Source: Streptomyces sp. NBC_01463
Lineage (GTDB): Bacteria > Actinomycetota > Actinomycetes > Streptomycetales > Streptomycetaceae
Reading direction: 5' to 3'
Length of the DNA: 64,000 nt
NCBI GenBank assembly: GCA_036227345.1
Contig: CP109468.1
Coordinates: forward strand, 6,634,001 to 6,698,000
This document shows, piece by piece, positions 55,591-64,000 of this stretch. The position numbers were made by a program, and so were the translations under genes. Position 1 is the stretch's first letter. Each line of letters begins with the position of its first letter. Below the pieces are notes generated by a model that did no database searches, was not told the origin of the DNA, and saw nothing but the letters and a program-made list of their open reading frames with translations.

Positions 55591-55954
55591 GTAACGTGTG
55601 TGCCATCCGTGTGACGTACGTCCTGATCAGCGCCACTGGGCGGATCGGGCGTACGCGACGTAAAATGAGACTCTATGCAGGGCTACACATAAGTAGTCGT
55701 TACCCGGCGGTTTCGTTTGCTTTGCCGCCGGGCATGAGCCGTAGACACCGCAGGCAACGACGCCTGCTCTCTGCGGTCTCCCGGGCGCCGATCCTCCGAC
55801 TGCGACCCACCTCACCGTCACGACGGTGTCCGTATGTTGGAACGAGCTATCCGCTTCTTGAGAAGCGTCCCATCATGTAATCTGCACGAAATTTCGCAGA
55901 GGGCCAACGTCGTCCCTCGGCACTGCATATGCCACGACGACGACGGGAGAGCCG
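55591..55954 (+). promoter_or_regulatory. Long structured upstream region of gltB
   Basis: About 360 bases without a credible gene. TAAAAT at 55661 is the best -10 candidate. If used, the leader is about 280 bases and folds into several hairpins: CCCGGCGG/CCGCCGGG (55703-55732), a switch-like pair at 55747-55777, CACCGT/ACGGTG (55813-55828) and CGCTTCT/AGAAGCG (55852-55867). CGAAATTTCG at 55887-55896 is a 10-base palindrome. GlnR-like half-sites occur at 55699-55714. A reading frame at 55596-55880 has no ribosome binding site and I reject it as a gene. Confidence 0.5.
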
Positions 55955-58900
55955 ATGCGCACCGACGCCTGGTCGCCCATGGACGGTCGCCCCGCCCAGC
56001 AGGGGATGTACGACCCCCGCAACGAGCACGACGCCTGTGGTGTCGGTTTCGTAGCCACTCTGACCGGTGTGGCCGGCCACGAGCTGGTCGAGCAGGCGCT
56101 GACCGTACTGCGCAACCTCGAACACCGAGGCGCCACCGGATCCGAGCCCGACTCCGGTGACGGAGCCGGAATCCTGCTCCAGGTCCCGGACGCCTTCCTC
56201 CGCGAAGAGGTCCCCTTCGACCTCCCCGAGGCCGGTGCCTACGCCGTCGGCATCGCATTCCTGCCCGCGGACGACTCCACCGAGGCCGTCCGCAGTCTTG
56301 AGAAGATCGCCGCCGAAGAAGGCCTCAAGGTCCTCGGCTGGCGCGAGGTCCCGGTCACCCCCGACATCCTCGGCAACGGCGCCCGCGCCACCATGCCCGA
56401 GTTCCGCCAGCTCTTCGTCGCGGACGGCGAGAGCAGCGGCATCGTCCTGGACCGCAAGGCCTTCGTGCTGCGCAAGCGCGCCGAGCGTGAGACCGGGGTC
56501 TACTTCCCGTCGCTCTCCGCCCGCACGATCGTCTACAAGGGCATGCTCACCACCGGGCAGCTGGAGCCGTTCTTCCCGGACCTCTCCGACCGCCGCTTCG
56601 CCACCACGGTCGCGCTGGTCCACTCCCGCTTCTCCACCAACACCTTCCCGAGCTGGCCGCTCGCCCACCCGTACCGCTTCGTCGCGCACAACGGCGAGAT
56701 CAACACGGTCAAGGGCAACCGCAACTGGATGAAGGCCCGCGAGTCCCAGCTCGCCTCCAGCCTCTTCGGTACGGAGCAGCTGGACCGGATCTTCCCCGTC
56801 TGCACCCCGGACGCCTCCGACTCGGCCTCCTTCGACGAGGTCCTGGAGCTGCTCCACCTCGGCGGCCGCTCGCTGCCGCACTCCGTCCTGATGATGGTGC
56901 CCGAGGCGTGGGAGAACCACGCCTCGATGGACCCGGCCCGGCGCGCCTTCTACCAGTACCACTCCACGATGATGGAGCCCTGGGACGGCCCGGCCTGCGT
57001 CACCTTCACCGACGGCACCCAGGTCGGCGCGGTCCTCGACCGCAACGGTCTGCGCCCCGGCCGCTACTGGGTCACCGACGACGGCCTCGTCGTCCTCTCC
57101 TCCGAGGTCGGCGTCCTGGACATCGACCCCGCCAAGGTCGTCCGCAAGGGCCGCCTCCAGCCCGGCAAGATGTTCCTCGTCGACACCGCCGAGCACCGCA
57201 TCATCGAGGACGACGAGATCAAGGCGTCCCTCGCCGCCGAGCAGCCCTACCAGGAGTGGCTGGAGACGGGCGAGATCGAGCTGGAGGACCTCCCCGAGCG
57301 GGAGCACATCGTGCACACGCACGCCTCCGTCACCCGCCGCCAGCAGACCTTCGGCTACACCGAGGAAGAGCTCCGCGTCCTCCTCGCCCCGATGGCCCGC
57401 ACCGCCGGCGAGCCGCTCGGCTCCATGGGCACCGACTCGCCGATCGCCGCGCTCTCCGCGCGCCCCCGGCTGCTCTTCGACTACTTCACCCAGCTGTTCG
57501 CCCAGGTCACCAACCCGCCGCTGGACGCCATCCGCGAGGAGCTCGTCACCTCGCTGCACTCCACGCTGGGCCCGTCGGGCAACCTGCTGGAGCCGACCGC
57601 CGCGTCCTGTCGCAGCGTCACGCTCCCCTTCCCGGTGATCGACAACGACGAGCTGGCCAAGCTCATACACATCAACGCCGACGGCGACATGCCGGGCATG
57701 AAGGCCGCCACGCTCTCCGGTCTCTACCGGGTCGGCGGCGGCGGTGAGGCGCTGGCCGCGCGGATCGAGGAGATCTGCACCGAGGTCGACGCCGCCATCG
57801 AGGACGGCGCCCGCCTGATCGTCCTGTCCGACCGGCACTCCGACGCCGAGCACGCGCCGATCCCGTCGCTGCTGCTCACCTCGGCCGTCCACCACCACCT
57901 CATCCGCACCAAGCAGCGCACCCAGGTGGGCCTGCTGGTCGAGGCCGGTGACGTCCGCGAGGTCCACCACGTCGCGCTGCTGATCGGCTACGGCGCCGCC
58001 GCGGTCAACCCGTACCTCGCCATGGAGTCCGTCGAGGACCTGGTCCGGGCCGGCACCTTCATCGAGGGCATCGAGTCCGAGCAGGCCATCCGCAACCTGA
58101 TCTACGCGCTGGGCAAGGGCGTCCTGAAGGTCATGTCCAAGATGGGCATCTCCACCGTCGCCTCCTACCGCGGCGCCCAGGTCTTCGAGGCCGTCGGCCT
58201 CGACGAGGACTTCGTCGACCAGTACTTCAACGGCACCGCCACCAAGATCGGCGGCGCCGGACTCGACGTCGTCGCCAAGGAGGTCGCCGCCCGGCACGCC
58301 AAGGGCTACCCCGCCTCCGGCATCTCCGCCTCGCACCGCGCGCTGGAGATCGGCGGCGAGTACCAGTGGCGCCGCGAGGGCGAGCCGCACCTGTTCGACC
58401 CGGACACGGTCTTCCGCCTCCAGCACGCCACCCGCAACCGCCGGTACGACATCTTCAAGCAGTACACGGGCCGGGTGAACGAGCAGTCCGAGCGCCTGAT
58501 GACGCTGCGCGGACTCTTCGGCTTCACCTCGGACCGCGAGGCCGTCGACATCGACGAGGTCGAGTCCGTCTCCGACATCGTCAAGCGCTTCTCCACCGGC
58601 GCCATGTCGTACGGCTCGATCTCCCGCGAGGCGCACGAGACCCTCGCCGTCGCCATGAACCAGCTGGGCGGCAAGTCCAACACCGGCGAGGGCGGCGAGG
58701 ACGCCGACCGGCTCTACGACCCGGCACGCCGCTCCTCCATCAAGCAGGTCGCCTCCGGCCGCTTCGGAGTCACCAGCGAGTACCTGGTCAACGCGGACGA
58801 CATCCAGATCAAGATGGCGCAGGGCGCCAAGCCCGGCGAGGGCGGCCAGCTGCCCGGCCACAAGGTCTACCCGTGGGTCGCCAAGACCCGGCACTCCACC

Positions 58901-60523
58901 CCGGGCGTCGGTCTGATCTCCCCGCCGCCGCACCACGACATCTACTCCATCGAGGACCTGGCTCAGCTGATCCACGACCTCAAGAACGCCAACCCGGCGG
59001 CCCGCATCCACGTGAAGCTGGTCTCCGAGGTCGGTGTCGGCACGGTCGCCGCCGGTGTCTCCAAGGCGCACGCGGACGTCGTCCTCATCTCCGGCCACGA
59101 CGGCGGAACGGGCGCCTCCCCGCTCACCTCCCTGAAGCACGCGGGCGGACCCTGGGAGCTCGGCCTCGCCGAGACCCAGCAGACGCTGCTGCTCAACGGC
59201 CTGCGCGACCGCATCGTCGTGCAGACCGACGGCCAGCTCAAGACCGGCCGCGACGTCGTCATCGCCGCGCTGCTGGGCGCCGAGGAGTTCGGTTTCGCGA
59301 CCGCGCCGCTCGTCGTCTCCGGCTGCGTCATGATGCGCGTCTGCCACCTCGACACCTGCCCGGTCGGCATCGCCACCCAGAACCCGGTCCTGCGCGACCG
59401 GTTCTCCGGCAAGGCCGAGTACATCGTCAACTTCTTCGAGTTCATCGCCCAGGAAGTCCGCGAGATCCTCGCCGAGCTCGGCTTCCGGACGATCGAGGAG
59501 GCCGTCGGCCACGCCGAGCTGCTGGACACCGACCGTGCGATCACGCACTGGAAGGCCCAGGGCCTCGACCTCGCCCCGCTGTTCTACGTCCCCGAGCTGG
59601 CCGAAGGCGCCGTCCGGCACCAGATCGCCGAGCAGGACCACGGTCTGGCCAAGGCCCTCGACAACGAGCTGATCAAGCTCGCCGCCGACGCCCTGAACGC
59701 CGACAGCGCCGAGGCCGCCCAGCCGGTCCGCGCGCAGATCGCGATCCGCAACATCAACCGGACCGTCGGCACCATGCTCGGCCACGAGGTCACGAAGAAG
59801 TTCGGCGGTGCGGGCCTGCCCCAGGACACCATCGACATCACCTTCACCGGTTCCGCGGGCCAGTCCTTCGGCGCCTTCCTGCCCAGCGGTGTGACGCTGC
59901 GCCTGGAGGGCGACGCCAACGACTACGTCGGCAAGGGCCTCTCCGGCGGCCGCGTCGTCGTCCGCCCGGACCGCGGCGCCGACCACCTCGCCGAGTACTC
60001 CACCATCGCGGGCAACACCATCGCCTACGGCGCCACCGGCGGCGAACTGTTCCTGCGCGGCCGTACCGGTGAGCGGTTCTGCGTCCGCAACTCCGGCGCC
60101 ACCGTCGTCTCGGAAGGCGTGGGCGACCACGGCTGCGAGTACATGACCGGCGGACACGCCGTCGTCCTCGGCGAGACCGGACGCAACTTCGCGGCCGGCA
60201 TGTCGGGCGGCGTGGCGTACGTCATCGACCTGGACCGCGACAACGTCAACGTCGGGAACCTCGGCGCGGTCGAGGAGCTCTCCGACAGCGACAAGCAGTG
60301 GCTGCACGACGTCGTGCGCCGCCACCAGGAGGAGACCGGATCCACGGTCGCCGAGAAGCTCCTCGCCGAGTGGGACAGCGCAGTTGGCGGCGTGTCCCGC
60401 TTCAGCAAGATCATCCCGTCCACCTACAAGGCAGTGCTCGCCGCCAAGGACGCCGCTGAGCTCGCCGGTCTCTCCGAGCAGGAGACCACCGAGAAGATGA
60501 TGGAGGCGGCGACCAATGGCTGA
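55955..60523 (+). CDS. gltB: Glutamate synthase, large subunit
   Basis: Makes two glutamates from glutamine and 2-oxoglutarate with NADPH electrons from GltD. 1522 residues. A 27-residue propeptide is followed by the catalytic N-terminal Cys28 of the class II glutaminase ([10 protein letters not shown]). The central domain, FMN-binding synthase domain ([36 protein letters not shown]) and 3Fe-4S Cys cluster [15 protein letters not shown] are all present, and the final beta-helix GXGXG region closes the protein. ATG 55955 with GGGAGAG upstream. It overlaps gltD by 8 bases. Confidence 0.97.
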   Translation: MRTDAWSPMDGRPAQQGMYDPRNEHDACGVGFVATLTGVAGHELVEQALTVLRNLEHRGATGSEPDSGDGAGILLQVPDAFLREEVPFDLPEAGAYAVGIAFLPADDSTEAVRSLEKIAAEEGLKVLGWREVPVTPDILGNGARATMPEFRQLFVADGESSGIVLDRKAFVLRKRAERETGVYFPSLSARTIVYKGMLTTGQLEPFFPDLSDRRFATTVALVHSRFSTNTFPSWPLAHPYRFVAHNGEINTVKGNRNWMKARESQLASSLFGTEQLDRIFPVCTPDASDSASFDEVLELLHLGGRSLPHSVLMMVPEAWENHASMDPARRAFYQYHSTMMEPWDGPACVTFTDGTQVGAVLDRNGLRPGRYWVTDDGLVVLSSEVGVLDIDPAKVVRKGRLQPGKMFLVDTAEHRIIEDDEIKASLAAEQPYQEWLETGEIELEDLPEREHIVHTHASVTRRQQTFGYTEEELRVLLAPMARTAGEPLGSMGTDSPIAALSARPRLLFDYFTQLFAQVTNPPLDAIREELVTSLHSTLGPSGNLLEPTAASCRSVTLPFPVIDNDELAKLIHINADGDMPGMKAATLSGLYRVGGGGEALAARIEEICTEVDAAIEDGARLIVLSDRHSDAEHAPIPSLLLTSAVHHHLIRTKQRTQVGLLVEAGDVREVHHVALLIGYGAAAVNPYLAMESVEDLVRAGTFIEGIESEQAIRNLIYALGKGVLKVMSKMGISTVASYRGAQVFEAVGLDEDFVDQYFNGTATKIGGAGLDVVAKEVAARHAKGYPASGISASHRALEIGGEYQWRREGEPHLFDPDTVFRLQHATRNRRYDIFKQYTGRVNEQSERLMTLRGLFGFTSDREAVDIDEVESVSDIVKRFSTGAMSYGSISREAHETLAVAMNQLGGKSNTGEGGEDADRLYDPARRSSIKQVASGRFGVTSEYLVNADDIQIKMAQGAKPGEGGQLPGHKVYPWVAKTRHSTPGVGLISPPPHHDIYSIEDLAQLIHDLKNANPAARIHVKLVSEVGVGTVAAGVSKAHADVVLISGHDGGTGASPLTSLKHAGGPWELGLAETQQTLLLNGLRDRIVVQTDGQLKTGRDVVIAALLGAEEFGFATAPLVVSGCVMMRVCHLDTCPVGIATQNPVLRDRFSGKAEYIVNFFEFIAQEVREILAELGFRTIEEAVGHAELLDTDRAITHWKAQGLDLAPLFYVPELAEGAVRHQIAEQDHGLAKALDNELIKLAADALNADSAEAAQPVRAQIAIRNINRTVGTMLGHEVTKKFGGAGLPQDTIDITFTGSAGQSFGAFLPSGVTLRLEGDANDYVGKGLSGGRVVVRPDRGADHLAEYSTIAGNTIAYGATGGELFLRGRTGERFCVRNSGATVVSEGVGDHGCEYMTGGHAVVLGETGRNFAAGMSGGVAYVIDLDRDNVNVGNLGAVEELSDSDKQWLHDVVRRHQEETGSTVAEKLLAEWDSAVGGVSRFSKIIPSTYKAVLAAKDAAELAGLSEQETTEKMMEAATNG

Positions 60524-61976
60524 CCCCAAGGGCTTCCTGACCACCGGCCGCGAGGTCGCCACGACCCGCCCCGTCGGCGAGCGCGTCAAGGACTGGAACG
60601 AGGTCTACGTTCCGGGCTCGCTGCTCCCGATCATCAGCAAGCAGGCCGGCCGCTGCATGGACTGCGGCATCCCGTTCTGCCACCAGGGCTGTCCGCTCGG
60701 AAACCTCATCCCCGAGTGGAACGACTACGCCTACCGCGAGGACTGGACCGCCGCGTCCGAGCGCCTGCACGCCACGAACAACTTCCCGGAGTTCACCGGG
60801 CGGCTCTGCCCGGCCCCGTGCGAGTCGGCGTGCGTGCTCGGCATCAACCAGCCGGCCGTCACCATCAAGAACGTCGAGGTCTCGATCATCGACCAGGCGT
60901 GGGACCGCGGCGACGTGACCCCGCAGCCGCCCGAGCGCCTCTCCGGCAAGACCGTCGCCGTCATCGGCTCCGGCCCGGCCGGACTCGCCGCCGCCCAGCA
61001 GCTGACCCGGGCCGGCCACACGGTCGCCGTCTACGAGCGCGCGGACCGCATCGGGGGACTCCTCCGGTACGGCATCCCCGAGTTCAAGATGGAGAAGTCG
61101 CACATCAACCGCCGCATCGAGCAGATGCGCGCGGAGGGCACCAAGTTCCGCACCGAGGTCGAGGTCGGCAAGGACGTCGACGCCGCGAAGCTGCGCCGCC
61201 GCTACGACGCCGTCGTCATCGCCGCCGGCGCCACCGTCTCCCGCGACCTGCCCGTCCCGGGCCGTGAGCTGAACGGTGTGCACTTCGCGATGGAGTACCT
61301 GCCGCTCGCCAACAAGGTGCAGGAGGGCGACCTGACGGTCTCCCCGATCACCGCCGAGGGCAAGCACGTCGTCGTCATCGGCGGCGGCGACACCGGCGCC
61401 GACTGCGTCGGCACCGCCCACCGGCAGGGCGCGGCCTCCGTCACCCAGCTGGAGATCATGCCCCGCCCGGGCGAGGACCGGAACGCCAACCAGCCCTGGC
61501 CGACCTTCCCGATGCTCTACAAGGTCACCTCCGCGCACGAGGAGGGCGGCGAGCGGGTCTACTCCGTCTCGACCACCCACTTCGAGGGCGACGAGGACGG
61601 CAACGTCCAGGCCCTCCACCTCGTCGAGGTGGAGTTCAAGGACGGTAAGCTGGAGCAGAAGCCCGGCACCGAGCGGTCGATCCCCGCACAGCTGGTCACC
61701 CTCGCGATGGGCTTCACCGGCACCGACCAGGCCAACGGCCTGGTCCAGCAGTTCGGTCTGGAGCTCGACGCCCGCGGCAACGTCGCCCGTGACGACGACT
61801 ACGCCACCAACGTCGACGGCGTGTTCGTCGCCGGTGACGCCGGCCGCGGCCAGTCCCTCATCGTGTGGGCCATCGCCGAGGGCCGCTCCGCGGCCCGCGG
61901 AGTGGACCGCTTCCTGACCGGAGCCAGCGCACTGCCGGCCCCGATCCGCCCGACGGACCGTTCCCTGATGGTCTGA
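60516..61976 (+). CDS. gltD: Glutamate synthase, small subunit
   Basis: The 486-residue electron-supplying subunit. N-terminal 4Fe-4S motifs [23 protein letters not shown] and [15 protein letters not shown] site [21 protein letters not shown] site [13 protein letters not shown]; and the terminal FAD motif [15 protein letters not shown]. It passes electrons from NADPH to GltB. ATG 60516 lies inside the end of gltB, so the two subunits are translationally coupled. Full length; followed by a bidirectional terminator. Confidence 0.97.
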   Translation: MADPKGFLTTGREVATTRPVGERVKDWNEVYVPGSLLPIISKQAGRCMDCGIPFCHQGCPLGNLIPEWNDYAYREDWTAASERLHATNNFPEFTGRLCPAPCESACVLGINQPAVTIKNVEVSIIDQAWDRGDVTPQPPERLSGKTVAVIGSGPAGLAAAQQLTRAGHTVAVYERADRIGGLLRYGIPEFKMEKSHINRRIEQMRAEGTKFRTEVEVGKDVDAAKLRRRYDAVVIAAGATVSRDLPVPGRELNGVHFAMEYLPLANKVQEGDLTVSPITAEGKHVVVIGGGDTGADCVGTAHRQGAASVTQLEIMPRPGEDRNANQPWPTFPMLYKVTSAHEEGGERVYSVSTTHFEGDEDGNVQALHLVEVEFKDGKLEQKPGTERSIPAQLVTLAMGFTGTDQANGLVQQFGLELDARGNVARDDDYATNVDGVFVAGDAGRGQSLIVWAIAEGRSAARGVDRFLTGASALPAPIRPTDRSLMV

Positions 61977-62021
61977 CACGGCACACAAGACGTCCCGTAC
62001 AACGGCGTACGGAACTGAACG

Positions 62022-62063
62022 CGGCGCCTGCCCGTCCCCGACCGGACGATTCGGCAGGCGCCG
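62022..62063. terminator. Bidirectional terminator after gltD
   Basis: 11-bp arms CGGCGCCTGCC (62022-62032) and 62053-62063 with an inner CGTCC/GGACG stem, between gltD and the converging permease gene. Confidence 0.8.
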
Positions 62064-62116
62064 TGGCGCATCCCGGGCCGGTTCACGGCCCCGGCCCCTC
62101 AGGTCTCCCAGCTGCC

Positions 62117-63361
62117 TCAGGTGACCAGAGCCAGCGCGCAGGTGGCGGCCGCCGTCGCCGTCACCGCCAGCACCAGACCCGTCAGGACGAACCGCCCCAA
62201 CGCGATCCGCGTCCCCTGCTGACGGCACCGCTCGAACCACAGCAGGGTCGCCAGCGAACCCCACGGAGTGACGACGGAACCCGCGTTGACCCCGATCAGC
62301 AGGGCCAGCAGCTGGTCGTGGTTCCCCGCCGGGATGACCGCCTCGCCCGCCACGTACGCAGGCAGGTTGTTCAGCACGTTGGCGAGCCCCGCACCCACCC
62401 CGGCCGACCGCAGCATGCCCAGGAAGCCGTTGTCCGAGCCGAGCGCCCGCACCAGCAGTTCGTGCAGCCCGTGCGCGTTGACCGTCTCCACGACCAGGAA
62501 CATCCCCGGGACCAGTACCAGCAGCCGCCACGGGACCAGCGACAGCCGCAGCTCCTCCCGGCGCCGCACCGCGAACGCCGCCACCACGACCACCATCGCG
62601 GCCAGCGACGCCGACCACAGCGGCACATCCACCGCCAGGATCGCCACCAGGAACCCGACGCACGCCACCGCGCAGATCCGCAGCAGCACCGGATCGCCGG
62701 GCACCGGCAGGGCGGGCGGTGTGTAGCGCTCCGCCCCGCGCCGGCCGCGGCGCCAGTAGAACACCCACAGACAGAGCGCCGTCACCCCGATCGCCGCCAG
62801 CTGGGGCAGCCACATCACCGAGGCCAGACCGGCCGGCGACAGCGCCACCCGGTCCGCGGCCAGCAGATTCGTCAGGTTCGACACCGGCAGCAGCAGACTC
62901 GCCGTGTTGGCCAGCCACACCGTCGTCATCGCCAACGGCACCCCGGCGATGCCCACCCGGGTCCCCAGCGCCAGCATCACCGGCGTGAGCAGGACCGCGG
63001 TCGTGTCCAGGTTCAGGGTGATCGTGGTCAGCGAGGCGAACGCCACGCACAGCCCGAACAGCAGCGCGTAACGGCCCCGGCCGGCCCGTGCCACCCAGGC
63101 CGCCACCACATCGAAGACCTGCGCCCGGCCCGCCAGCTCCGCCATCACGATCACGGTGGCCAGGAACGCCAGCAGCGGCCCGATCCGCCGCATCTGATCG
63201 GCCGCCGGGCCGGCGGGCAGCAGCCCGGTCACCGCGGCGAGCAGTCCCGCCAGGAGCAGCCCGGCCGCCAGCCAGTCGAGCGGGTGCAGCCGTCGGACCA
63301 GGGATGACAGCACAGCCGCGCTCCCGCCGCCGGGCCGCGGCGTGGAGTGATCGTTCCGCAT
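62117..63361 (-). CDS. SLC13 / ArsB-like ion permease
   Basis: A 414-residue membrane protein of the ion transporter superfamily that includes ArsB and SLC13 carriers, with about eleven hydrophobic segments. Paired hairpin motifs typical of the fold are visible: TLNLDTTAVLLTPVMLAL with NTASLLLPVSNLTNLL in the first half, and ANVLNNLPAYVAG with GVNAGSVVTPWGSLATLLW in the second. It could carry arsenite, a dicarboxylate or a similar anion; no arsenic genes are nearby. Start at 63361, behind the rhomboid gene by 36 bases on the same strand. Confidence 0.82.
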   Translation of the reverse strand: MRNDHSTPRPGGGSAAVLSSLVRRLHPLDWLAAGLLLAGLLAAVTGLLPAGPAADQMRRIGPLLAFLATVIVMAELAGRAQVFDVVAAWVARAGRGRYALLFGLCVAFASLTTITLNLDTTAVLLTPVMLALGTRVGIAGVPLAMTTVWLANTASLLLPVSNLTNLLAADRVALSPAGLASVMWLPQLAAIGVTALCLWVFYWRRGRRGAERYTPPALPVPGDPVLLRICAVACVGFLVAILAVDVPLWSASLAAMVVVVAAFAVRRREELRLSLVPWRLLVLVPGMFLVVETVNAHGLHELLVRALGSDNGFLGMLRSAGVGAGLANVLNNLPAYVAGEAVIPAGNHDQLLALLIGVNAGSVVTPWGSLATLLWFERCRQQGTRIALGRFVLTGLVLAVTATAAATCALALVT

Positions 63362-63397
63362 GCGGTCATCGTGTCAGACCGCGGAACCGCTCCCCGC

Positions 63398-64000
63398 TCA
63401 GCCCGTCAGCGCCGACGTCTTGAGGACCACCAGCAGCACCAGCACGGCCAGCAGCACCACGCACCCGGCGGCCTGGACCGCCGTGCGGCGCTGCGCCGGG
63501 GCGTACGCGTAGACGACCGTGACCAGCGCACCGGTCAGCAGCCCGCCCAGATGCCCCTGCCACGAGGTGAAACCCGCGGAGATCACCATCCAGATCAGGA
63601 ACCCGGCCAGGAACCGGTTCACCGCCTGCATGTTCCGGCCCAGCCGCCGGCTGATGACGTAGAACGACGCGGCGAGACCGAAGACCGCACCGGACGCGCC
63701 CACCGAGGAGTCGAGCGGCGCGATCAGATACACCAGGACCGAGCCGCCCAGCGCCGACAGCAGGTACAGCGCCAGATAGCGGGCCCGCCCCAGCTGTTCC
63801 TCGACGACCCGGCCCAGATTCCACAGCGCGTACATGTTGAAGGCGATGTGCAGCACGCCGAACGGCAGCGAGCCGAAGGAGGACTCGCCCGGCGGCAGAT
63901 GCAGGAAGGCCCCCGTCAGCAGCCGGTACCACTCACCGTCGACCACACCGGTCACGTCGAATCCGGGGAATCCGCCGTCCACGTAGACGTACTGGGCGCC
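63398..64000 (-). CDS. Rhomboid-family intramembrane serine protease (5' end outside window)
   Basis: The C-terminal 200 residues of a rhomboid protease; the frame stays open to the window edge and the start lies beyond 64000. Family motifs: HIAFNMYALWNLG (His/Asn of the oxyanion region), the catalytic Ser in GASGAVFGL and the catalytic His in WQGHLGGLLTGA. About five membrane helices are visible. It cleaves membrane proteins within the bilayer; substrates are unknown. An internal GTG at 63982 is not a likely start because similarity continues upstream of it (GAQYVYVDGGF). Confidence 0.85.
   Translation of the reverse strand, partial: GAQYVYVDGGFPGFDVTGVVDGEWYRLLTGAFLHLPPGESSFGSLPFGVLHIAFNMYALWNLGRVVEEQLGRARYLALYLLSALGGSVLVYLIAPLDSSVGASGAVFGLAASFYVISRRLGRNMQAVNRFLAGFLIWMVISAGFTSWQGHLGGLLTGALVTVVYAYAPAQRRTAVQAAGCVVLLAVLVLLVVLKTSALTG

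Noticed and set aside
55699..55777. tRNA or T-box in the gltB leader
   Set aside because: The stems do not give a cloverleaf, and no T-box-like bulge or anticodon-type specifier could be found.
55596..55880. 94-codon plus-strand frame upstream of gltB
   Set aside because: No ribosome binding site, Arg/Ser/Pro-rich product and extensive RNA hairpins in the same stretch; better read as leader.
55847..60589. 1580-codon open frame opposite gltB
   Set aside because: Same reason: a shadow of gltB, with no protein-like sequence and no start signals.

Overview
The window is a stretch of actinomycete chromosome, almost certainly from a Streptomyces or a very close relative. The DNA is very G+C rich with G/C at nearly every third codon position, GTG starts are common, and genes are densely packed with many 4-base ATGA/GTGA overlaps. 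The order his - PucR/LAL regulators - trp - lgt - gltBD, the small protein TrpM, and the Trp-region membrane protein all fit Streptomyces (family knowledge recalled, not searched). I see no insertion sequence, prophage, CRISPR array, tRNA or rRNA. This looks like core chromosome.

Layout. 0.1-8 kb: CPA1 Na+/H+ antiporter, MscS channel, dienelactone-hydrolase-like protein, secreted M43 metalloprotease, membrane-anchored DsbA-like protein with a membrane partner, and a DUF2252 protein. 8-20.7 kb: dnaE1, a small hydrophilic protein, an NYN-domain protein, an ABC-2 type exporter with a possible micro-ORF between ATPase and permease, a DUF2567 protein, a three-gene unit (341-aa protein, LON-substrate-binding-domain protein, YbaK), and a large membrane protein with a beta-helix-like N-terminus. 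20.8-26.6 kb: the histidine operon hisD-C-B-orf55-hisH-priA-ridA-hisF. 26.7-37.6 kb: a secreted polyester hydrolase of the cutinase/PET-hydrolase type, an alpha/beta hydrolase, a LAL (LuxR) regulator, a PucR-type regulator, an acetate-type symporter, an ArsR-type regulator with an MFS exporter and a clear palindromic operator, and a TIGR03085-type protein. 37.7-46.6 kb: hisI, trpE, Trp-region membrane proteins, trpC, trpM, trpB, trpA, a second DsbA-like protein and lgt. 46.7-54.5 kb (minus strand): a seven-gene overlapping operon with four different ADP-ribosylglycohydrolase-family genes, a ribokinase, a CaiB/BaiF CoA-transferase and a CitE-like lyase. 54.8-64 kb: a VIT-family metal transporter behind DtxR-like boxes, gltB-gltD behind a long structured leader, an SLC13/ArsB-like permease and the 3' part of a rhomboid protease gene.

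How the genes work together. hisD-F plus hisI give most of histidine synthesis; hisG and hisE are not here. The trp genes lack trpD, trpG and trpF, and the HisA-type protein is probably PriA, which does both the HisA and TrpF steps. GltBD supplies glutamate for both pathways. The best candidate for an undescribed system is the four-ADPRH/ribokinase/CoA-transferase/lyase operon. Its gene content suggests removal of a ribosyl or ADP-ribosyl group, phosphorylation of the released ribose, and CoA-dependent breakdown of a carboxylic acid. That reading is inference from gene content only.
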